Below, in pieces: positions 26,745 through 35,774 of a stretch of DNA of 42,406 nucleotides. Under the pieces are notes generated by a model. The model was not told the DNA's origin and did not search any database. It saw only the letters and a program-made list of their open reading frames with translations. Source of the stretch: Campylobacterales bacterium (GTDB lineage: Bacteria; Campylobacterota; Campylobacteria; Campylobacterales; Campylobacteraceae); contig JACUTV010000011.1 of assembly GCA_014859645.1 (NCBI GenBank), positions 1 to 42,406 of the forward strand. The letters are read 5' to 3'. Each line of letters starts with the position of its first letter. The first letter of the stretch is position 1. The translations under genes were made by a program, and so were the position numbers.

Positions 26745-27533
26745 ATGAACGATACTTTAACCATTGGAAATGTGACGCTAAAGAGCCGTTTGATTGTAGG
26801 TAGCGGCAAATACCCCGACTTTCAAACCACGCGCGATGCGACGTTGGCAAGCGGGTCAGAACTCATCACCGTAGCGGTGCGCCGTGTGAATATCACCAAC
26901 CCCAATGAAGAGAATTTGTTGGATTATTTTAAAGATACCACCATCAAACTTTTGCCAAACTCCGCAGGATGTACCACCGCTGAAGAAGCCATCACGCTCT
27001 TTCGCATGGTGCGCGAAGCCACGGGCATCGACCTCATTAAACTCGAAGTCATCGGGGACACAGCTAAAACCCTTTACCCTGATGTCATGGAAACCCTTAA
27101 AGCGTGCGAAGTGTTAGCACGCGATGGCTTTACCATCATGACCTACACCAACGATGACCCTATCATGGCTAAACGCCTCGAAGATGCAGGCTCTCACGCG
27201 GTCATGCCTCTAGCTGCGCCTATTGGTAGCGGTTTGGGTATCCAAAACAAATACAACGTGTTGTTTATTAAAGAAGCAGTCAACGTGCCCGTGATTGTGG
27301 ACGCTGGGATTGGGTGTGCTAGTGACGCGGCTATCGCGATGGAGATTGGCGCGGACGGTGTGCTCACCAATACGGCCATTGCCCAAGCTGGGGACCCCAT
27401 CCGCATGGCGCGGGCCATGAAACACGCTGTTCTAGCAGGACGCGAGAGCTTCTTGGCGGGACGCATTTTGAAAAAACCCTTTGCCACGGCAAGTTCACCG
27501 ACAGAAGGGTTGATTGAGTTTGGAAGAAGTTAG
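26745..27533 (+). CDS. thiG: Thiazole synthase ThiG
   Basis: 262 residues, TIM-barrel enzyme forming the thiazole phosphate of thiamine. It begins [20 protein letters not shown]. The Schiff-base lysine is Lys-99 in [10 protein letters not shown]. Other features are [20 protein letters not shown] and [24 protein letters not shown] precedes ATG 26745. It stands alone: thiS, thiF, thiH and thiE are not adjacent, and no TPP riboswitch is visible in the 38-base gap. Confidence 0.97.
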   Translation: MNDTLTIGNVTLKSRLIVGSGKYPDFQTTRDATLASGSELITVAVRRVNITNPNEENLLDYFKDTTIKLLPNSAGCTTAEEAITLFRMVREATGIDLIKLEVIGDTAKTLYPDVMETLKACEVLARDGFTIMTYTNDDPIMAKRLEDAGSHAVMPLAAPIGSGLGIQNKYNVLFIKEAVNVPVIVDAGIGCASDAAIAMEIGADGVLTNTAIAQAGDPIRMARAMKHAVLAGRESFLAGRILKKPFATASSPTEGLIEFGRS

Positions 27534-27569
27534 GAAACTTTTACTTTAAAAGAAGGGTAAAAGAGGAAA

Positions 27570-27594
27570 TAGGAGCCTCAAAATGAGGCTCCTA
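27570..27594. terminator. Bidirectional hairpin between thiG and psrC
   Basis: TAGGAGCCTCA-AAA-TGAGGCTCCTA, a perfect 11-bp stem between two convergent genes. The minus-strand side is followed by a short T-rich run, so it most likely terminates psrABC and may also serve thiG. Confidence 0.8.
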
Positions 27595-27599
27595 AAATG

Positions 27600-28553
27600 C
27601 TAGCCGACGAACGTTTGGCCAGCGTAGAGGATGTAAAAACGTAGTGCCATAACCCCTGCAAGCACCAAGAAGGCGTTGAAGATGATAAAGGCGGTAGAGT
27701 GTTTCACGCTGTGAGGCATGACGATATTTAAGCCTACTGGAGCCGCAAGACCAACCCCAAAGACGCCTACCCAAAACAAGGTTGCAAAGCCACCTGTGGT
27801 GAGTGCCGCCGCAGCCACACTTGCCGCCGCACCACCTTGGTAGTACATGCCGCTAAAAAGAGCAATCAGGATAAACATTTCAGCCAAGATAACTTTAAAG
27901 TCAAGGCCGTGTAAGTAACTGACGTTTTCTTCATTGGTAGTGTTTTTAAAGAAAAGAAGCCCTACGATAAGGTTAGCCGAGATACCCGCCGAGATACCCG
28001 ATGCCAAGAAAAGCAATGGCAAGGTTGGTGTATTAAGGAGCGGGTAGGTATTCATTGCGGAAAGCAAGAAGCCTGTGTACGCACCGACACCTACGGCAAG
28101 GAGTAGCGTAACCACTTCGAGGAGTTTAGCTTGGCTTTTAGCAATGTTTGCCAACGGTGCCAAGAAGCCAAAAGGGCCCTCATCGATGAGCGGTTTGCGG
28201 AAAATGCCCAAGAAAAAGATGATAATGACAGGAAAGTAAGCAAACAAGGCCAACACCCCGATAGTCATCATGGAGCCAAAGTTGTAGTTAATGAGCAATT
28301 TCCAAAAATGAAGCGGACGGGTAAGGTCAGCGATCAAAAGTACCAAGCCCGCACCAATAGTCACCGGTGCAAGAATCGCACCTGCTTTAATGATGCCATC
28401 CCAAGGAGAACTCTCGTTCCCTTTCATCCATTTAATAACGATTGCCGAAATAATCGCACCTGCTGAAAGACCTGCTAAAAAGAGGTAAACCGCGATTGGC
28501 CAAGGCCAAACGATGCCGCCGTATTGTACGGTAGATCCCCACATTGGACTCAT
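27600..28553 (-). CDS. psrC: Polysulfide reductase membrane subunit PsrC (NrfD family)
   Basis: 317 residues, eight hydrophobic helices. It begins MSPMWGSTVQYGGIVWPWPIAVYLFLAGLSAG. NrfD-type subunits bind quinol and pass electrons to the PsrB clusters. Length fits the Wolinella-type PsrC. It overlaps psrB by 4 bp (ATGA), with GGAGG upstream. It could equally be called PhsC if the enzyme prefers thiosulfate. Confidence 0.92.
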   Translation of the reverse strand: MSPMWGSTVQYGGIVWPWPIAVYLFLAGLSAGAIISAIVIKWMKGNESSPWDGIIKAGAILAPVTIGAGLVLLIADLTRPLHFWKLLINYNFGSMMTIGVLALFAYFPVIIIFFLGIFRKPLIDEGPFGFLAPLANIAKSQAKLLEVVTLLLAVGVGAYTGFLLSAMNTYPLLNTPTLPLLFLASGISAGISANLIVGLLFFKNTTNEENVSYLHGLDFKVILAEMFILIALFSGMYYQGGAAASVAAAALTTGGFATLFWVGVFGVGLAAPVGLNIVMPHSVKHSTAFIIFNAFLVLAGVMALRFYILYAGQTFVG

Positions 28554-29125
28554 GACTGAATTCCTCCCTTCTTATTAGGTACGATAAACATTTTTGGTTT
28601 GGTGCCAAGACTCTCTTTTTGGCGGTATGTCACACGCTCGGAGAGGGCTTTGCTGATTTTACTTTTTGGATCGTTGATGTCACCAAAGATAAGCGCATCC
28701 GTAGGACATACGGTTACACACGCAGGGTCTTCTCCGCGCCCAAGGCGTGTTTCTTTACAAAAGGTACACTTATCAGGTGCTTTGTGCTCAGGGTGTACGT
28801 AGCGCGCTTGGTAAGGACACGCCGCGTTACAGTATAAACAGCCCACGCACAAATCCACGTTGACCAAAGAGATACCGTTTTCATCGATGTAAGAGGCGCC
28901 TGTTGGGCACACTTTTACACAAGGTGTGTCATCACAGTGGACACAAGATTGGCGGTGGAATTCATACAACATATTCCCATTAGCAAGTTTTTTAGGGCCA
29001 TTGACCCACACTTGCAAACGATAAACGCTCTCAGGGATGTCGTTTTCTGACCGACACGCGATATTACATGCTTGGCAACCGATGCACAGATTTTCATCGT
29101 GAATCATTCCATATTTTTTAGCCAT
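28550..29125 (-). CDS. psrB: Polysulfide reductase iron-sulfur subunit PsrB
   Basis: 191 residues with four ferredoxin-type cysteine groups: CIGCQACNIACRSE, CVHCDDTPCVKVCP, CVGCLYCNAACPYQAR, CTFCKET with CVTVCP. It transfers electrons between PsrC and PsrA on the periplasmic side. It lies 14 bp after psrA with a good ribosome binding site (GGAAGGGAA). Confidence 0.93.
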   Translation of the reverse strand: MAKKYGMIHDENLCIGCQACNIACRSENDIPESVYRLQVWVNGPKKLANGNMLYEFHRQSCVHCDDTPCVKVCPTGASYIDENGISLVNVDLCVGCLYCNAACPYQARYVHPEHKAPDKCTFCKETRLGRGEDPACVTVCPTDALIFGDINDPKSKISKALSERVTYRQKESLGTKPKMFIVPNKKGGIQS

Positions 29126-29139
29126 GACCGTTCCCTTCC

Positions 29140-31428
29140 TTATACTTTTCTAATTTTGACGCCAACAACATGCAAGTCCATACCGGAATTTTGTCCAGTA
29201 AAAGAAGGATATAGCGCATTGCTATGAATTCCCTTGCTATGGTGACGCAAATCTTTGCTAATGTGCCCAAATCCCATGTAGGCAAACACGGTGTCTTCAC
29301 GAATACCCTCTGTAACCAACGCTTTACCCCGTTGTGCGGAGTATTTGTTGTACAGTTCGATATCATCGCCATCTTTGATGCCAAGTTTTTTGGCAGTATT
29401 GGGATGAACCCATGCGCCAGCATCACTTTGGAGGTTGTTGAGCCATACGTTGTTGCCTCCTGCGCCATTGGTGCGCACAGCAGATTTTCCGTTAATGAAA
29501 TACAATTCATCAGACTCTTTGTATTTGAAGGGGTTGTATTTTAAGCCACCTGTGCCAGAAACTTTTTCAAGTTTTGGGCTAAAAAGTTGAATCTTTTTAG
29601 GAAGGTCAAAGGTGCCCTCTTCGTTTACTTTGGCAGCAGCTCCTGGGAATTGCTTGACAAACTTAGCAACACTTTCTTTTTCTTGAAGCATCAATGGAAC
29701 ACCGTAACCTTTTAAGCCTTTGAGTTTAAGCTCTGCTAAAAGGCCGACGTTGTCGCCTACTTGTTGTAGACGGTAGTCTTCAATGTCTTTCCACTGGAAG
29801 TATTCGCCAAGATTCATTTTAGCGGCAAGCTCTTTGGCAATCATCCATGTAGGTTTAGAGTTTCCAATAGGGTCAACCACTTTTTGGCGCCCAATGCTAT
29901 AACTTGGGTTTTTGCCTCCACCTGCTGTGAGTTCTTGGTCGCGCTCAAGGTAGGTAGTGTCTGGAAGAACAACATCAGCAAACCATGCAGTGTCAGAAAC
30001 TTGATAGTCTACTGCCACAATCAAATCCATCGCCTTCATACCTTTTAAAACGGTGTCTAGGTTTGAATAGTTCATGACAGGGTTATTACGCGCAATGAAC
30101 CATCCATGGATTTTGTAAGGAACGCCAGGAAGTTCTTCTAAGGCTGCTTTAGGAACCAATGTCGTAATCCCTTGTCCTTTACTGGCTAAGAAAAATTCAG
30201 AATCTTCTTCGCCAATGCGGTCAATGCGTGGCATCTCAATTTTGGGATACGCTGGTGATTTAGGTTTCTTGAGCCCTGGTGCTTTAGGATCTTCTTCGCC
30301 CAAGAAAGAGTTGTAAAGACTTGCACTTTTAGGGAAGTAATAACCACCGTCTTTTTCAACAGCACCCACAAGCGCATTGACCATCATCATGGCGCGGCGC
30401 AATTCAAGCTCTTGAGCTGAAAGGGTAACACGGTGGCCATAATCAAAGATAGCCTTAGGAGCAGCCGCAGCAAACTCGCGGGCAATACGGCGAATAGTTT
30501 CAGCTGGAATGTCGCACTCAGAAGCCATTTTTTCAGGGGTATATTCAGCCACAGAAGCTTTGAGTTCTTCAAACCCTACACAGTTTTTCTCAACGAATTT
30601 TTTGTCGTAAAGGTTTTCACTAATGAGAACATTTATAAACGCTAGCACAAACGGATAATCGTGCCCTGGTTTAATCGCATGCCATTCGGTTGCTTTAGCA
30701 GCCATGACAGAAAGGCGTGGTTCAAAGGTAACAACTTTAGCTCCTTTTTGCATCGCGCTCATGTATTGGCGAGCATAGGAGATGACAATACCTTCAAAAA
30801 CATTGTGGCCCATGTTGATGATGTATTTGGCGTTAGAGAAGTCACGGTTAACCCCGCTGCCATAAACATCTTTACCTGACATGCCATAGGCCAATGGACA
30901 GGTTGCTTCATGACCAAAAATGTTCGGTGAGCCATAAGCTTGCGCCAAGTGGTGAAACCAAACTTTTGTCCATCCACTGCGCGCAGTAAAGGCCATGGTG
31001 TGCGCGCCATATTTTTCTTTTATTTCGTCCATTTTTTTCGCAATAAAAGTGTAAGCTTCGTCCCAACTGACTTCTTTCCACTTTCCTTCGCCCCGCTCAC
31101 CCACACGCATAATAGGGTTAACTAAGCGCATTGGATCGTACAGCTGATTAAAGCCTGAGCCTCCTCTAGCGCACACCCTTCCACCACGACTTTTGTCATT
31201 GGGATTGCCGCGAATAAAGACACCTTTGCCATCCTCTACACGGGCTTCAATAGTACAAGAACTCGTGCACATTTCGCAGATACTAGGTACGAATTTAGCA
31301 CTCCCAGTTACGGCTTTTTGGTCCTTGCTGAGCGCGCCAAGCGTGCCTGGAATGGTCGAGAGACCAACCGCAGCCGCTGCTCCTGAAGAGAGCTTTAAAA
31401 AGCCTCTTCTACTAAGCGTTTGAGTCAT
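29140..31428 (-). CDS. psrA: Molybdopterin polysulfide/thiosulfate reductase catalytic subunit
   Basis: 762 residues. A twin-arginine signal ([17 protein letters not shown]) directs folded export. The N-terminal [4Fe-4S] binding motif is CEMCTSSC with a later [11 protein letters not shown]. The molybdenum-site region is [10 protein letters not shown], where the cysteine is the probable Mo ligand. Further bis-MGD binding regions include [22 protein letters not shown] and [19 protein letters not shown]. Length and order psrABC match Wolinella-type polysulfide reductase; PhsA thiosulfate reductase is the close alternative. It is transcribed from box P2, divergent from the tRNA cluster. Confidence 0.92.
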   Translation of the reverse strand: MTQTLSRRGFLKLSSGAAAAVGLSTIPGTLGALSKDQKAVTGSAKFVPSICEMCTSSCTIEARVEDGKGVFIRGNPNDKSRGGRVCARGGSGFNQLYDPMRLVNPIMRVGERGEGKWKEVSWDEAYTFIAKKMDEIKEKYGAHTMAFTARSGWTKVWFHHLAQAYGSPNIFGHEATCPLAYGMSGKDVYGSGVNRDFSNAKYIINMGHNVFEGIVISYARQYMSAMQKGAKVVTFEPRLSVMAAKATEWHAIKPGHDYPFVLAFINVLISENLYDKKFVEKNCVGFEELKASVAEYTPEKMASECDIPAETIRRIAREFAAAAPKAIFDYGHRVTLSAQELELRRAMMMVNALVGAVEKDGGYYFPKSASLYNSFLGEEDPKAPGLKKPKSPAYPKIEMPRIDRIGEEDSEFFLASKGQGITTLVPKAALEELPGVPYKIHGWFIARNNPVMNYSNLDTVLKGMKAMDLIVAVDYQVSDTAWFADVVLPDTTYLERDQELTAGGGKNPSYSIGRQKVVDPIGNSKPTWMIAKELAAKMNLGEYFQWKDIEDYRLQQVGDNVGLLAELKLKGLKGYGVPLMLQEKESVAKFVKQFPGAAAKVNEEGTFDLPKKIQLFSPKLEKVSGTGGLKYNPFKYKESDELYFINGKSAVRTNGAGGNNVWLNNLQSDAGAWVHPNTAKKLGIKDGDDIELYNKYSAQRGKALVTEGIREDTVFAYMGFGHISKDLRHHSKGIHSNALYPSFTGQNSGMDLHVVGVKIRKV

Positions 31429-31459
31429 TTTTCATCCTTTTCTAAGATATGATGAGCGC

Positions 31460-31491
31460 ATAGTAGACTAGCTGCGTAAACTGAGCGTAAA
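31460..31491 (-). promoter_or_regulatory. psrABC promoter with 11-bp-spaced direct repeats (box P2)
   Basis: On the minus strand TTTACGC (31491-31485), N4, TTTACGC (31480-31474), then 8 bp and the -10 TACTAT (31465-31460). Compared with box P1 the 20-base core differs only by four G/A transitions. The leader to ATG 31428 is about 25 bases. This is the likely binding site of an OmpR-type regulator. Confidence 0.7.
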
Positions 31492-31586
31492 TTCTTAATC
31501 TAAAAAGTTAATTCGTCAAAATAATCGTTCTTTTTGGTGAAGAATAGAGTAAAATAAGGAGATATTTTCGTCAGACGTAAAAATCC

Positions 31587-31615
31587 TTGACAAAAAAAGT
31601 AAATTTGTCTAAAAT
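31587..31615 (+). promoter_or_regulatory. Strong sigma-70 promoter of the tRNA cluster
   Basis: Perfect -35 TTGACA (31587-31592), 17-bp spacer, -10 TAAAAT (31610-31615), about 42 bp before the first tRNA. Unusually consensus-like for this phylum. An inverted pair GACAAA/TTTGTC lies across the spacer. Confidence 0.8.
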
Positions 31616-31656
31616 TACGTCCTCAAAACGTCTGCGGGAAATGTCGTCCCGATTTT

Positions 31657-31734
31657 CGGGGTGTAGCGCAGCCTGGTTAGCGCACTTGGTTTGGGACCAA
31701 GGGGCCGAAGGTTCGAATCCTTTCACCCCGACCA
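31657..31734 (+). tRNA. tRNA-Pro (TGG)
   Basis: Acceptor CGGGGTG pairs with CACCCCG, CCA is encoded, and the anticodon loop TTTGGGA gives TGG. First of five clustered tRNA genes. Confidence 0.95.
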
Positions 31735-31754
31735 TTCGTAAGGCTTTTTGAGAT

Positions 31755-31832
31755 GGTGAGTGTAGCTCAGTCGGTTAGAGCATCAGGTTGTGGTTCTGAG
31801 GGTCGTGGGTTCGATCCCCATCACTCACCCCA
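31755..31832 (+). tRNA. tRNA-His (GTG)
   Basis: The extra 5' G (-1) faces C73, as required for histidine tRNA. Acceptor GTGAGTG/CACTCAC, anticodon loop TTGTGGT, CCA encoded. Confidence 0.95.
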
Positions 31833-31851
31833 TTTTTTCTAAAGCGCGTTT

Positions 31852-31928
31852 GCGTTCGTAGCTCAATTGGATAGAGCAACAGACTTCGGATCTGTAGGTT
31901 ATAGGTTCGACTCCTATCGGGCGCACCA
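31852..31928 (+). tRNA. tRNA-Arg (TCG)
   Basis: Acceptor GCGTTCG/CGGGCGC with two G-T pairs, anticodon loop CTTCGGA reading TCG, encoded CCA. Confidence 0.93.
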
Positions 31929-31950
31929 TTTAATGCTTCAGTCGAAAGAT

Positions 31951-32027
31951 GCGCTCGTAGCTCAGTTGGATAGAGCAACGGCCTTCTAAGCCGTAGGTCT
32001 CAGGTTCGAATCCTGACGGGCGTACCA
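31951..32027 (+). tRNA. tRNA-Arg (TCT)
   Basis: Acceptor GCGCTCG/CGGGCGT, anticodon loop CTTCTAA reading TCT, encoded CCA. The first acceptor pair is G-T. Confidence 0.93.
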
Positions 32028-32051
32028 CTGAAATGTTCTTCTTTTTTATGT

Positions 32052-32136
32052 GCGGATGTGGTGAAATTGGTAGACACGCCAGACTTAGGATCTGGTGCCT
32101 GACGGTGTGGAGGTTCGAGTCCTCTCATCCGCACCA
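32052..32136 (+). tRNA. tRNA-Leu (TAG)
   Basis: Class II tRNA with a long variable arm, acceptor GCGGATG/CATCCGC, anticodon loop CTTAGGA reading TAG, CCA encoded. Confidence 0.95.
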
Positions 32137-32152
32137 CCTTTTTTAAAAGGTG
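32135..32152 (+). terminator. Hairpin at end of tRNA cluster
   Basis: CACCTTTT-TT-AAAAGGTG overlaps the CCA end of tRNA-Leu. T-rich sequence follows within 30 bases. Possible terminator. Confidence 0.4.
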
Positions 32153-32211
32153 ACCACAAAACTTCTTTTTAAAACCAATCTTTTTTTATGTTACATTTGT
32201 GTTTGAGTCTT

Positions 32212-32238
32212 TTTGGGTGCCTTACATGTAAAGCACCC
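32212..32238. terminator. Hairpin between tRNA cluster and bacterioferritin gene, built around TTACATGTAA
   Basis: GGGTGC and GCACCC arms flank the self-complementary TTACATGTAA core, giving an almost complete palindrome just after the bacterioferritin stop (minus strand). It lies where a terminator for either side is expected, though T-runs lie only on the 5' side of the plus strand. Confidence 0.5.
32222..32231. repeat. TTACATGTAA iterated palindrome, copy 12
   Basis: Core of the hairpin downstream of the bacterioferritin gene. Confidence 0.95.
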
Positions 32239-32244
32239 AAGGGC

Positions 32245-32739
32245 TTACTGAGGACGACCTGCGGGAGCTTCGGCACCACCACCCATGGATTGGAGGGCAA
32301 GGTATTTGTCACCAAAGCGTTTGAGGTTGTCTAATTCGCGGTCGTATGCGTCGTAGTGACGTTCTTCATCTGCTACTAATTCTTCAAAAATCTTCTTTGA
32401 AACCGAATCGGCATTGGTGGCACAAGCTTGCGCCATTTTGTTATAATCTTTTGCACTGATTTCTTCCATCGTAACTGCCATTTCAAGCATTTCTTTGACA
32501 TCTTGAATGCGTTTTACGGGGTCTTTTGGCTCCATGCTAACATCCCCTTTTAGGAACAAAATACGGTCGGCTAGCTTTTCTACATGTAACATCTCTTCGA
32601 TGGCCGTGCGTTTAAACAAGTTAGAAAGCAAGGTGTAACCTTGGTCGTCACAGTGAAAGTGGAAGTACATGTATTGGTGTACAGCACTTAGCTCATCTGC
32701 AACCGCAGCATTGAGTAACTCGATACTTTTTTTATGCAT
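32245..32739 (-). CDS. bfr: Bacterioferritin
   Basis: 164 residues, four-helix ferritin-like iron-storage protein. ADELSAVHQYMYFHFH, AIEEMLHVEKLADRILFL and ELVADEERHYDAYDREL carry the diiron-site Glu/His residues in Bfr positions. The C-terminus is Gly/Ala-rich. ATG 32739 with AAGGAGA is chosen over an upstream start. It contains a one-mismatch copy of the iterated palindrome. Whether it binds haem cannot be settled from the sequence alone. Confidence 0.88.
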   Translation of the reverse strand: MHKKSIELLNAAVADELSAVHQYMYFHFHCDDQGYTLLSNLFKRTAIEEMLHVEKLADRILFLKGDVSMEPKDPVKRIQDVKEMLEMAVTMEEISAKDYNKMAQACATNADSVSKKIFEELVADEERHYDAYDRELDNLKRFGDKYLALQSMGGGAEAPAGRPQ

Positions 32740-32841
32740 AGAAATCTCCTTGAGGGTGTAATCAAGCAAGTGTAGCATAATCTCTCTAAGGCGAAATTTA
32801 CCCACAATACCCTAGGATGTCTCACCACAAAAAGGAATCCC

Positions 32842-33288
32842 ATGCTGCCTTCTTGGAAGCCTCAATACAGTGTCAATCACTCCGAACTCGACGCCCAACA
32901 TCAAGAATTGTTTCGCTTGGCGTTGAATGTGTACACACTCAGTCCCCAACGCGCTACCAAAGAAAACATTCGTGGGCTGCTCAAAAATTTTTACATGTAC
33001 ATGCAAAAACATTTCAATGAAGAAGAAGCGTACATGAAAGAGATTGGCTACGAAGGACTTGAGGAGCATTGTGCGTACCATGCAGATATTATTGAGTCAA
33101 TGAACGGTATTTTGCAACAAAGCCACTCTTTTTTACAGATGCAAGCGTCCATGCGAAAGATTGTGCGGGTATGGTTAGTGGAACACATCTTGGTGCACGA
33201 CATGCAGTATGAGGCATGGCGCAAGGTAAAGCGCCGTGAAACAGCAAAAACCAAACCCCTTTTGGACGAGGAAATCTCCCCTCTTTAG
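32842..33288 (+). CDS. Bacteriohemerythrin
   Basis: 148 residues, diiron oxygen-binding four-helix protein. All seven ligands are in place: His-20 (DAQHQELF), His-57 and Glu-61 (KHFNEEEAYM), His-76 and His-80 (EEHCAYHADI), His-115 and Asp-120 (EHILVHD). It may carry or sense oxygen for a microaerophile. AAAAGGAAT precedes the ATG. Its stop overlaps by 4 bp the stop of the convergent msrA gene. Confidence 0.94.
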   Translation: MLPSWKPQYSVNHSELDAQHQELFRLALNVYTLSPQRATKENIRGLLKNFYMYMQKHFNEEEAYMKEIGYEGLEEHCAYHADIIESMNGILQQSHSFLQMQASMRKIVRVWLVEHILVHDMQYEAWRKVKRRETAKTKPLLDEEISPL

Positions 33289-33812
33289 CGCCGCAAGTCG
33301 GGGTAGGTTTGTTGAAATTTTTTCACTTTTGGCGCAACAACAACACGGCAATACCCTGCATCTGGGTTATTTTTAAAATAATGCCGATGGTATGCTTCTG
33401 CTTCATAAAAAGCCAATGCCGGCACGATGTCTGTGACAATAGGCGCTGAAAATTTCCCTTGGGCTTTTTCCTGTGCGTGCAGTGCACATTCGTACTGGTC
33501 TTGGTTGTGGTAAAAGATGACAGAGCGGTATTGGGGGCCTGTGTCGTGCCCTTGTTGGTTGCGTGTGGTGGGGTCGTGGATGTTCCAAAAGATAGCGAGG
33601 ATTTTTTCAAGGGAAATAACCTCTGGGTTAAAAGAGAGTTGTACCACTTCTGCGTGCCCTGTTTGGCCCGTGCTTACGTTTGCGTAGGTGGCTTCTTCTT
33701 GGGTGCCACCCATGTAGCCGCTGAGTGCTTCATGGACACCTACCACGTCTTCATAAACGGCCTCAAGGCACCAAAAACAGCCACCTCCGAGGGTGATAAC
33801 ATCGTAATCCAT
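33285..33812 (-). CDS. msrA: Peptide methionine (S)-S-oxide reductase
   Basis: 175 residues. It repairs oxidised methionine. The active site is GGGCFWCLEA (Cys-12 nucleophile). GYMGGTQEEATYANVSTGQTGHAEVV and HDPTTRNQQGHDTGPQYRSVIFY are hallmark segments. A second cysteine near the end (AGYCRVV) may resolve the disulfide. Single-domain form, no MsrB fusion. Starts at ATG 33812 with AAGGAGG. Confidence 0.96.
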   Translation of the reverse strand: MDYDVITLGGGCFWCLEAVYEDVVGVHEALSGYMGGTQEEATYANVSTGQTGHAEVVQLSFNPEVISLEKILAIFWNIHDPTTRNQQGHDTGPQYRSVIFYHNQDQYECALHAQEKAQGKFSAPIVTDIVPALAFYEAEAYHRHYFKNNPDAGYCRVVVAPKVKKFQQTYPDLRR

Positions 33813-33868
33813 GATGCCTCCTTTTGGGTAAAGTCAATCCTCTTCTACGAAAAGCACGCGTTAGCGTT

Positions 33869-33897
33869 TTGCATCATAGTATGGCGGGATTTAAAAT
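33869..33897 (+). promoter_or_regulatory. Promoter of the mla-type operon
   Basis: TTGCAT (33869-33874), 17 bp, TAAAAT (33892-33897). GGGATTT (33886-33892) and AAATCCC (33914-33920) form an inverted pair around the start site. Confidence 0.55.
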
Positions 33898-33934
33898 ATG
33901 CTAAAATACTTTCAAATCCCAAAAAAGACGGTTT

Positions 33935-35053
33935 ATGCAAAAGCTTTTTGTCTCACACACCACCCCTTCTGGTTGCCGCATTGTATGCCAAGGTGAGTGG
34001 ACCCATGGGAGTGTAGCTTTGGTGCTTAACTCCTCTGTTTGGAGTGAGATTAAGACAAATACAACCTTTGATTTTTCACACGTTATTTCCATGGATACAG
34101 CCGGGGCTTTAGCGTGGTTACATGTAAAGGCGCGTCTTGAAGCAACAGGGGTAAATGTAGAGGTGAGTGGCATGCACGCTAGCATAGAAAAATTGGTTGA
34201 TTTGTGCAAAACACACCACACCACACCAACGCCCCCTAGGCCAACTCCAAACCTGTTTAGCGAAGCGTTTGTGATACTGGGAAAGCGCGTCGAAACCACA
34301 TGGCAAGCCTTTTTACTCTTCGCTTCTTTTGCAGGGGGTGCTATGTATGCGTTGTTGCAAACCTTGCGTGACCCTAAAAAAATCCGTTTTCGTGCTACCT
34401 TGTACCATTTGGAACAAAGCGGACTAAATGCCCTTCCTATCATTATTATCACCGCATTGCTCATCGGCGTGGTCATCGCGTATCAAGGGGCGGTGCAGTT
34501 GGAAAAATTTGGTGCCAATATCTTCATCGTGGAGATGGTAGGCATCGCCGCTACGCGCGAACTTGCGCCCATGATTGTCGCCATTGTTATTGCAGGGCGG
34601 AGTGCCTCGGCGTTTACGGCGCAACTTGGGGTGATGAAAATCACCGATGAAGTGGATGCCATGAAAACCATGGGATTTGGGCCTTGGGAATTTTTAGTCT
34701 TGCCACGGGTTGTAGCTTTGATTGTGGCTTTGCCTTTGTTGGTACTTTTGGGTGATGCGGTGGCTATTCTTGGGGGAATGATTATAGCACGGGCAGAGCT
34801 TGGGATTAGTTTTGTAGAATTTATAGACCGTTTTCAAGAAACCGTACCCCTTAAACACATTGTTATCGGCCTTGTTAAAGCCCCTATTTTTGGCATTATT
34901 ATTGCACTCATTGGGTGTCATCGTGGGTTTCAGATTAGCTCTTCAACAGAAAGTGTGGGTAATTACACAACCATTAGCGTTGTGGATGCAATCTTTTGGG
35001 TCATCGCCTTCAACGCCCTTTTTTCAGTGCTTTTAACGGAGCTTGGGATATGA
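33935..35053 (+). CDS. MlaE-type lipid ABC permease with N-terminal STAS-like domain
   Basis: 372 residues. Residues 1-about 95 resemble a STAS/MlaB-like domain (ISMDTAGALAWLHVKARLEATGVNVEVSG). The remainder is a MlaE permease with five to six helices and the family signatures RATLYHLEQSGLNALPIIIITALLIGVVIAYQ, GIAATRELAPMIVAIVIAGRSASAFTAQLG and DEVDAMKTMGFGPWEFLVLPR. It probably moves phospholipid between the inner and outer membrane, as in Mla/MCE systems. It corresponds to the iamB position in C. jejuni. The stop overlaps the ATP-binding gene start. Confidence 0.9.
   Translation: MQKLFVSHTTPSGCRIVCQGEWTHGSVALVLNSSVWSEIKTNTTFDFSHVISMDTAGALAWLHVKARLEATGVNVEVSGMHASIEKLVDLCKTHHTTPTPPRPTPNLFSEAFVILGKRVETTWQAFLLFASFAGGAMYALLQTLRDPKKIRFRATLYHLEQSGLNALPIIIITALLIGVVIAYQGAVQLEKFGANIFIVEMVGIAATRELAPMIVAIVIAGRSASAFTAQLGVMKITDEVDAMKTMGFGPWEFLVLPRVVALIVALPLLVLLGDAVAILGGMIIARAELGISFVEFIDRFQETVPLKHIVIGLVKAPIFGIIIALIGCHRGFQISSSTESVGNYTTISVVDAIFWVIAFNALFSVLLTELGI
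34118..34127. repeat. TTACATGTAA iterated palindrome, copy 13
   Basis: In the STAS-like part of the MlaE-type gene, encoding LHVK. Confidence 0.95.
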
Positions 35054-35772
35054 TGGTTGAGGTCAATGATGTGGTGACTGCCTTTGGAAGCCATGTGGTG
35101 CACGATGGTGTAAGCTTACATGTAAAGAAAGGGGAAATTTTCGGGCTTTTAGGGGGAAGTGGGAGTGGAAAAACCGTATTGATGCGCGAGATGATTTTGC
35201 TTAATCGCCCCAAAAGTGGCCAGATTCGCGTCCTTGGCAAAGAACTTTCTTCTCTTGATGAGACTGACAAACAAGCCTTGCGCCTGCAGTGGGGTGTATT
35301 GTTTCAATTTGGCGCCTTGTTTAGTTCACTGACCGTGTTAGAGAATGTCATGATTCCCTTGCAAGAATACACCGCACTTCCCCGTGCGTTTATCGAAGAT
35401 ATGGCACGGATGAAGCTTCGGATGGTGGGATTGCCCGAACACGCCGCATCCTTGTGGCCCTCGGAACTTAGCGGTGGGATGAAAAAACGCGCAGGGCTTG
35501 CGCGCGCATTAGCGCTAGACCCAGCACTTGTGTTTTTGGATGAGCCTACCTCGGGGTTAGACCCCTCTAGCGCGCGGGCGTTTGATGCGTTAGTATTGGA
35601 GCTCCGAGAGCTTTTGGGGATAACCGTTGTGATGGTAACGCACGATAAAGACACCATTAAACAGGTGCTAGATAGGTTTGTGATTTTAGGTGAAGGAAAG
35701 GTGCAAGCGCAAGGGTCGTATACTGCGCTTATGGACACGCATCCCGCGCTTATGAAACGATTTATGGAGTAA
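35050..35772 (+). CDS. MlaF-type ABC ATP-binding protein
   Basis: 240 residues. Walker A GGSGSGKT (about 36-43), Q-loop FQFGALF, signature LSGGMKKRAGLARAL, Walker B LVFLDEPTSGLDP, H-loop VTHD. FQFGALFSSLTVLENV is typical of MlaF/Mkl proteins. It energises the MlaE-type permease; Campylobacter IamA is the comparable gene. Start ATG 35050, with a second ATG directly after. TTACATGTAA encodes SLHVKKG just before the Walker A motif. Confidence 0.93.
   Translation: MMVEVNDVVTAFGSHVVHDGVSLHVKKGEIFGLLGGSGSGKTVLMREMILLNRPKSGQIRVLGKELSSLDETDKQALRLQWGVLFQFGALFSSLTVLENVMIPLQEYTALPRAFIEDMARMKLRMVGLPEHAASLWPSELSGGMKKRAGLARALALDPALVFLDEPTSGLDPSSARAFDALVLELRELLGITVVMVTHDKDTIKQVLDRFVILGEGKVQAQGSYTALMDTHPALMKRFME
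35116..35125. repeat. TTACATGTAA iterated palindrome, copy 14
   Basis: In the MlaF-type gene, encoding LHVK. Confidence 0.95.
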
Positions 35773-35774
35773 TC

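Noticed and set aside
31574-31621. GACGTAA/TTACGTC inverted pair around the tRNA promoter as an operator
   Set aside because: Arms are only 7 bp and 34 bp apart in an AT-rich region; could easily be chance.
31775-31978. Open frame on the minus strand across the tRNA genes
   Set aside because: It lies entirely over tRNA-His and the two tRNA-Arg genes and its residues are translated tRNA; a known false-gene pattern.
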